This document shows, piece after piece, positions 6,695-10,336 of a stretch of DNA of 10,336 bases; the first letter of the stretch is position 1; every line of letters starts with the position of its first letter. The stretch is from Dehalococcoidia bacterium. GTDB lineage: Bacteria > Chloroflexota > Dehalococcoidia > SAR202 > UBA826. Made by a program: the position numbers and the translations under genes. The notes under the pieces are model-generated. The model did not search any database and had not been told where the DNA came from. It saw nothing but the letters and a program-made list of their open reading frames with translations. Where the stretch lies: assembly GCA_012965485.1 (NCBI GenBank), contig DTSF01000179.1, positions 1 to 10,336 on the forward strand, read 5' to 3'.

Positions 6695-7642
6695 TTGACC
6701 GATTCGGAAGAAAAAGTTGATACGCTTGAAAAAAGAAAGCCGGCGGGGCTGATACCCACTGTTTTTCAGATATTCCTCTCTTTGCTTTGGGGAGGCAATC
6801 ACGTAAGTATAAAAGCATCTCTTGAATATGGGCCACCTTTACAGGTTGGATGGATGAGATTTGTGCTGGGAGGGACGGTAACTTTTGCTTACATGCTCCT
6901 CAGAAAAGAGTCTTTTACAGTTAACAAAAGTGAAATTCGCCCACTTTTAATAGTAGGAGCCCTTTTTACAGTACAGATTATGTTCATGAATGTAGGTCAA
7001 TATTTGACTACTGCTGGGCATGCCACCGCGTTAAATTCCACTTACCCCATTTGGGCGGCATTAATAGCCCATTTCTTGGTTCCAGCCGACACTCTTAATC
7101 GATGGAAAGTATTGGCAATTGTTCTGTCCTACATAGGTATACTGACGATAGTTTTTGGGGATGTGGGAATTGTCGTACCCGGTGTTACCATCGAAGGTGA
7201 CTTGATGAGTCTTTTGTCAGCCATTTTGTTGGGGTTGCGGCTGGTTTTGATGTCCAATTTTGCCCAAAAGATGTCTGAGGCGAAAATTATGTTTGGGCAA
7301 CTTGTTATAGGGATAACGTTATTTTTCATAGGCAGTTTGCTTTTCGAATCCCCTCAATACACTATTGAACCAAGATTTTGGTTAGCGCTTGCCTATCAAG
7401 GATTTGTGATCGCCGGATTCGGGTTTCTTGCCAATGCATGGTTGGTAACGAAATATTTACCTTCGACAGTAACATTTTACTCATTTATACAACCACCTGC
7501 CGGTGTTCTATTAGCCTGGTTGGTTCTTTCAGAGGATCCAGGCCGAGGATTGCTAGGAGGCCTTGTATTTGTAGTTGCGGGTGCTATTACATTTGGCTCT
7601 GAGTCGTTCATTAAAGCTAAGAGACGGGAGGTTTTAGTCTAA
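6695..7642 (+). CDS. EamA/DMT-family transporter
   Basis: This 315-residue, about 10-segment inner-membrane protein of the drug/metabolite transporter superfamily has two EamA halves, about 22-155 and 169-303. Visible signatures include FLSLLWGGNHVSIKASLEYG (27-46) at the start of the first half and QPPAGVLLAWLVLSEDPGRG (266-285) in the second, where the family has its P...A...LGE block. Members move amino acids, sugars or other metabolites in either direction. An in-frame TAA (6689-6691) lies two codons upstream of TTG 6695, and the next ATG falls inside the first repeat, so TTG is the likely start. AGG at about 6680-6682 is the only, weak, ribosome-binding site. The stop overlaps the next start as TAATG, so the gene is coupled to the following dehydratase, whose substrate or product it may carry. 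Confidence 0.87.
   Translation: MTDSEEKVDTLEKRKPAGLIPTVFQIFLSLLWGGNHVSIKASLEYGPPLQVGWMRFVLGGTVTFAYMLLRKESFTVNKSEIRPLLIVGALFTVQIMFMNVGQYLTTAGHATALNSTYPIWAALIAHFLVPADTLNRWKVLAIVLSYIGILTIVFGDVGIVVPGVTIEGDLMSLLSAILLGLRLVLMSNFAQKMSEAKIMFGQLVIGITLFFIGSLLFESPQYTIEPRFWLALAYQGFVIAGFGFLANAWLVTKYLPSTVTFYSFIQPPAGVLLAWLVLSEDPGRGLLGGLVFVVAGAITFGSESFIKAKRREVLV
7626..7631 (+). promoter_or_regulatory. Shine-Dalgarno site for the second enolase-superfamily gene
   Basis: GGGAGG lies 10 bases before ATG 7642, inside the last codons of the EamA gene. With the TAATG stop/start overlap it supports the ATG start and translational coupling of the two genes. Confidence 0.6.
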
Positions 7643-8760
7643 TGAAAATTATTGATGTGATAAGTGACGTTTTTGAATGGGAAAGGCCAGGGATTTGGAA
7701 TGGAGGCCACTTTTACGGCCCAGGCAGGCTCCATAAAGTCACAGTTAAGACGGATGAAGGAATCGATGGTTTTGGTTGGAATGGTGGTACTGCTGCTGAA
7801 AGGCCTTTGAATGTGTTTCCCCCGTTTGTCGATTATTTCCGTGACTTGTTGATTGGAAGAGACCCGCTTGAAACTAGGAAGATAGCGGAAGATTTGGGTG
7901 AAAAACACATAAAGATATTGGGCCCAGGGGGAGTTAACACACAAGTTTTGGCAGCAATAAACATCGCCTGTTGGGATATAAAAGGTAAAGCCTTAGGAAA
8001 ATCAGTTCATGAATTACTAGGAGGGAGCCAAGATCGTATTAGAACATATATTGCTGGAGGTTATTATGCCGAGGGGAAGGGGCTTAAAGAACTTCAAGAT
8101 GAGGTTCTTTTCAATATTAATGAAATGAATGCTGGTGCTGTGAAAATTAAAATCGGTGATCCAAATGAAGGTATTAGGGGTGATATGCTTAGGGTGGAGG
8201 CGGCTAGGAAGGCTGCAGGGGATGATGTGGTTTTGATGGTTGATGCAAATTGTGCTTTAGATCTGAATCAGTCATTAGACTTTGCTTATGAACTAGATAA
8301 ATTTGGAGTGTATTGGTTTGAGGAACCCATGCCAATACATCGGTATAGAGAACATGGTGTTTTGAAAGAAAACTCGAAGGGGAAAATTGCTACTGGCGAA
8401 AATGGATATCATTTTTCCCATTTCGAAACCCTCCTTGACCATCAGGGAGCTGATATTCTGAACGTTGACGTTGCAATTTGCCCTGGATATGACATTGCTA
8501 AAGATATAACCGATCTAGCTAAAGAAAAAGGTGTATCGATAGCTCCGCATGGTTGCCAAGAACTTCAATTACCTCTTGCCGCTGGTATATCGCATGGGGA
8601 ATTCTTGGAATATTATCCAGTTGCGGTTGACCCACTTAGGGCAGAGATGTTTATGCCACGAATGGTTCCCGATACTGATGGATATGTTACTGTGCCTGAC
8701 AGACCCGGCATTGGATTTGAATTAAATATGGAGCTGCTGAATAGATATAAATTGTCATGA
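7642..8760 (+). CDS. Mandelate racemase-subgroup enzyme, likely sugar-acid or hydroxy-acid dehydratase
   Basis: This 372-residue enolase-superfamily protein has the full mandelate-racemase-subgroup active site: K168-I-K170 at the end of the second barrel strand, Mg ligands D201 (MVDAN), E227 (WFEEP) and E253 (TGENG), and an Asp-His dyad D276 (NVDVAICPG) and H303 (IAPHG). The capping domain spans about 1-125. This residue set is that of acid-sugar dehydratases and racemases (glucarate, galactarate, fuconate and tartrate enzymes), but the sequence does not let me choose among them. At the dyad strand the usual GG after Asp is PG here. It differs clearly from the KxH paralogue at 1601-2701, so the two are not a recent duplication. 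The gene overlaps the EamA stop by one base and the GNAT start by four (ATGA), placing it in a three-gene operon. Confidence 0.9.
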   Translation: MKIIDVISDVFEWERPGIWNGGHFYGPGRLHKVTVKTDEGIDGFGWNGGTAAERPLNVFPPFVDYFRDLLIGRDPLETRKIAEDLGEKHIKILGPGGVNTQVLAAINIACWDIKGKALGKSVHELLGGSQDRIRTYIAGGYYAEGKGLKELQDEVLFNINEMNAGAVKIKIGDPNEGIRGDMLRVEAARKAAGDDVVLMVDANCALDLNQSLDFAYELDKFGVYWFEEPMPIHRYREHGVLKENSKGKIATGENGYHFSHFETLLDHQGADILNVDVAICPGYDIAKDITDLAKEKGVSIAPHGCQELQLPLAAGISHGEFLEYYPVAVDPLRAEMFMPRMVPDTDGYVTVPDRPGIGFELNMELLNRYKLS

Positions 8761-9299
8761 TAGATTTTCCTATGACCGTGCATTATCTAGAAATATTTTC
8801 ACGAGAAAATATCAATCGAAAGTTGGTTGTTCAAACCGATTTGAAAATAACCCAAGTCAAAGAACCAGATCCTGCTTTTGCTCAATGGCTCTACAGGACA
8901 GTTGGTAGGGAATGGTACTGGGTTGATAGGTATTACTGGAGTTTTAATGAGTGGGAGGAATGGATTTCAGATTCATGCATATCTCTGTGGACCATGGAAC
9001 TCTCAGGTAAACCCATCGGGTTTTATATGCTGGATCCCCAAGATAATAACAATGTGGAAGTATCCTACTTCGGATTACTTCCGGGATACCTTGGAAGCGG
9101 GTTGGGTGGTCACCTTCTGACAAATGCTTTGAACGACGCATTTTCCATGGGGGCATCTAGGATATGGCTGCATACTTGTAGTCTAGATCACCCATACGCT
9201 TTGTCCAATTACGAGGCGCGCGGAATGAGTGTGTACAAGGTAGAAGATGACTTGCAACATATACCCGATGGGTGGCCTATACCTGATGATCTGACTTAA
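8757..9299 (+). CDS. GNAT-family N-acetyltransferase
   Basis: This 180-residue protein has the GNAT fold, which transfers an acyl group from acyl-CoA to an amine. Motif A, with the pyrophosphate-binding turn, is YFGLLPGYLGSGLGGHLL at 104-121. Motif B is WLHTCSLDHPYALSNYEARG at 137-156. The N-terminal TVHYLEIF (7-14), LYRTVGREWYWVDRYYW (45-61) and SLDHP match a bacterial GNAT subgroup known to me only as uncharacterised. The frame opens at ATG 8757, overlapping the dehydratase stop as ATGA, which suggests translational coupling. The internal ATG at 8772 would start as MTVHYLEI, closer to where relatives begin, so it is a real alternative. No ribosome-binding site favours either. The acceptor could be an amine substrate or product of the operon, but this is inference. 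Confidence 0.85.
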   Translation: MIDFPMTVHYLEIFSRENINRKLVVQTDLKITQVKEPDPAFAQWLYRTVGREWYWVDRYYWSFNEWEEWISDSCISLWTMELSGKPIGFYMLDPQDNNNVEVSYFGLLPGYLGSGLGGHLLTNALNDAFSMGASRIWLHTCSLDHPYALSNYEARGMSVYKVEDDLQHIPDGWPIPDDLT

Positions 9300-9303
9300 G
9301 AGG

Positions 9304-10257
9304 CTAAGTTACTTTTCTAAGTTTACTTAGGCTACGAAGTTCCTTTGGTGGATTCATATGGCTGCCCCTGATCGTATATGAAACTTCACCAACATATATA
9401 TCTCCGTGTGAATCTACACCGATACCATGAGGTGCTATGAATTTACCAGGATCTTCACCTTCTTCAGGATGACCAATTCTCCCGAGTTTTTCACCAGAAG
9501 GGCTGATGATACTTATGTTGTGTCCATGGTTAGGAGGAGTAGGATCTGCTTGTGTCATACCTGGTAGCTCGCCAATATATATATTCCCGTCTGGACCAAT
9601 AGTTAGCCCATTGGGCATGAATATATTGTTCCAAACGTCTATAACGTTGCCATCTGTATCAAAAACTTGCACTCGATGAGCTTCACGATCTGCCACTATA
9701 ACCCTGTCGCTGTCGTCTACAGCTATATTGTGAGGTCTGAGGAATTGGCCAGGTTCTATACCAGGTTCTCCCCATGATTTGATGTATTCACCCTCAGCTG
9801 AATATTTATGAACTCGAAAATTTCCGTATCCGTCGGTTATGAATATATCTCCACTCTTTTTTGATACCGCAGCATGTGTTGGGCGGTTGAAAGGTTCACC
9901 TTTCCATATTTCTGAGGATTTACCTGGAGTACCTATTGTCATGAGTAGTTCACCTTCCCTAGTGAACTTAGTTATTGTGTGGATTCCATCATCCGCGCAG
10001 TAGACAGTATCATCAGGGCCTATCAAGATACCGTGTGTTCTATTGCTAAATATACCCGCCCCAAATCCTCTTAAGAAGTTGCCGTCTCTATTAAAAACCA
10101 TTACTGGATGGTCAGTATTACGGCTGAATGTGTATATTTCATCTTGTGAGTTCACTGCCACTCCGGGTGTTTCTATCAGTGTGGCTCCACCAGGGAGTGT
10201 TGGCCATGAATCTACGGCTTCATATTTAAAATTGCCAGTGCCTACTGTAACACTCAT
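9304..10257 (-). CDS. NHL-repeat beta-propeller, peptidyl-alpha-hydroxyglycine lyase (PAL)-like
   Basis: This 317-residue protein is a six-bladed NHL propeller resembling PAL, the lyase half of the animal peptide-amidating enzyme, which splits alpha-hydroxyglycine peptides into an amide and glyoxylate. The PAL zinc histidines appear as H75 (THGI), H176 (PHNI) and H277 (PHGI). Candidate catalytic residues are R46 (SRNTD), Y144 (DGYGN) and R191 (DREAHR). The His75-to-Tyr144 distance of 69 residues equals that in rat PAL (585 to 654). There is no signal peptide, transmembrane segment or hydroxylating (PHM) partner, so it is probably a cytosolic enzyme on small amidated or hydroxyglycine-like compounds, or a non-catalytic propeller. 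Start ATG 10257 has GAGG 6 bases upstream (10267-10264). It converges on the GNAT gene with a 4-base gap and has its own promoter. Confidence 0.87.
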   Translation of the reverse strand: MSVTVGTGNFKYEAVDSWPTLPGGATLIETPGVAVNSQDEIYTFSRNTDHPVMVFNRDGNFLRGFGAGIFSNRTHGILIGPDDTVYCADDGIHTITKFTREGELLMTIGTPGKSSEIWKGEPFNRPTHAAVSKKSGDIFITDGYGNFRVHKYSAEGEYIKSWGEPGIEPGQFLRPHNIAVDDSDRVIVADREAHRVQVFDTDGNVIDVWNNIFMPNGLTIGPDGNIYIGELPGMTQADPTPPNHGHNISIISPSGEKLGRIGHPEEGEDPGKFIAPHGIGVDSHGDIYVGEVSYTIRGSHMNPPKELRSLSKLRKVT

Positions 10258-10296
10258 TTTGTTCCTCGCTATTGTGAAAATACATTTCCTATGCTG

Positions 10297-10325
10297 AACA
10301 TAACATTAGCTAGAAACACAGTCAA
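10297..10325 (-). promoter_or_regulatory. Sigma-70-type promoter of the PAL-like gene
   Basis: On the minus strand, TTGACT (10325-10320) is a 5/6 match to the -35 consensus. After a 17-base spacer comes TATGTT (10302-10297), a 4/6 match to -10, preceded by TGT, which makes an extended -10. Transcription would begin near 10290, giving a leader of about 33 bases before ATG 10257. This is the best promoter I see in the window. Confidence 0.55.
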
Positions 10326-10336
10326 TTTTTGTTGAA

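Noticed and set aside
9301..9333. Inverted repeat CTAAGT (9304-9309) / ACTTAG (9325-9330) between the convergent GNAT and PAL-like genes, as a two-way terminator
   Set aside because: The stem is only about 8 imperfect pairs with a 15-base loop, lacks a clear T-tract and lies mostly inside the PAL-like coding end, where two similar Leu-Ser/Arg-Lys codon runs explain the repetition.
1..10336. A defence system, biosynthetic cluster or mobile element spanning the window
   Set aside because: I found no nuclease, toxin, transposase, integrase, carrier-protein or reverse transcriptase signature, no direct-repeat array and no tRNA-associated junction. All ten genes fit scattered catabolic and transport functions.

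Overview
This window is a dense stretch of bacterial chromosome, rather A+T-rich by eye, with nine apparently intact protein genes and one gene cut by the left edge. I see no RNA gene, CRISPR array, insertion sequence or phage gene. No gap between genes exceeds about 160 bases. The mix of genes is typical of uncultured marine bacteria that degrade diverse dissolved organic matter: two distant enolase-superfamily enzymes, a luciferase-like flavin monooxygenase, an amidase, a PAL/NHL propeller enzyme, a flavin reductive dehalogenase and three transporters. The marine SAR202 clade of Chloroflexota is a good match, because expansions of enolase-superfamily and flavin-monooxygenase paralogues are known there. 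This is inference from gene content; there is no taxonomic marker in the window.

Layout. (1) Bases 2-799 are the C-terminal part of an amidase-signature enzyme. It converges on a gene on the minus strand (806-1474) that closely resembles iodotyrosine deiodinase and keeps its substrate-binding triad. (2) A 126-base divergent gap carries two GGATNATCC palindromes. To its right lie an enolase-superfamily gene with an unusual KxH motif (1601-2701), an MFS exporter-like gene (2776-4026) and a second, unrelated MFS carrier (4183-5523), all on the plus strand. (3) A luciferase-like monooxygenase (5520-6590, minus) ends tail to tail with the second MFS gene, sharing TTAA. It diverges from the next operon across a gap that holds a large nested inverted repeat (6601-6675). 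(4) A tight three-gene plus-strand operon follows: EamA transporter (6695-7642), canonical mandelate-racemase-type dehydratase or racemase (7642-8760) and GNAT acetyltransferase (8757-9299), joined by TAATG and ATGA overlaps. (5) A minus-strand PAL-like NHL propeller gene (9304-10257) has a good promoter and ribosome-binding site of its own at the right edge.

How the genes may work together. Each enolase-superfamily enzyme sits beside a transporter, which suggests two uptake-plus-catabolism or export modules for hydroxy-acids or sugar acids. The flanking single genes act on amide, halo-aromatic and peptidylglycine-like substrates. I find no clear evidence of a new multi-gene system. The most interesting points are the intact IYD triad, the complete PAL active site in a protein without a signal peptide, the KxH enolase subgroup, and two unexplained palindromic control regions.
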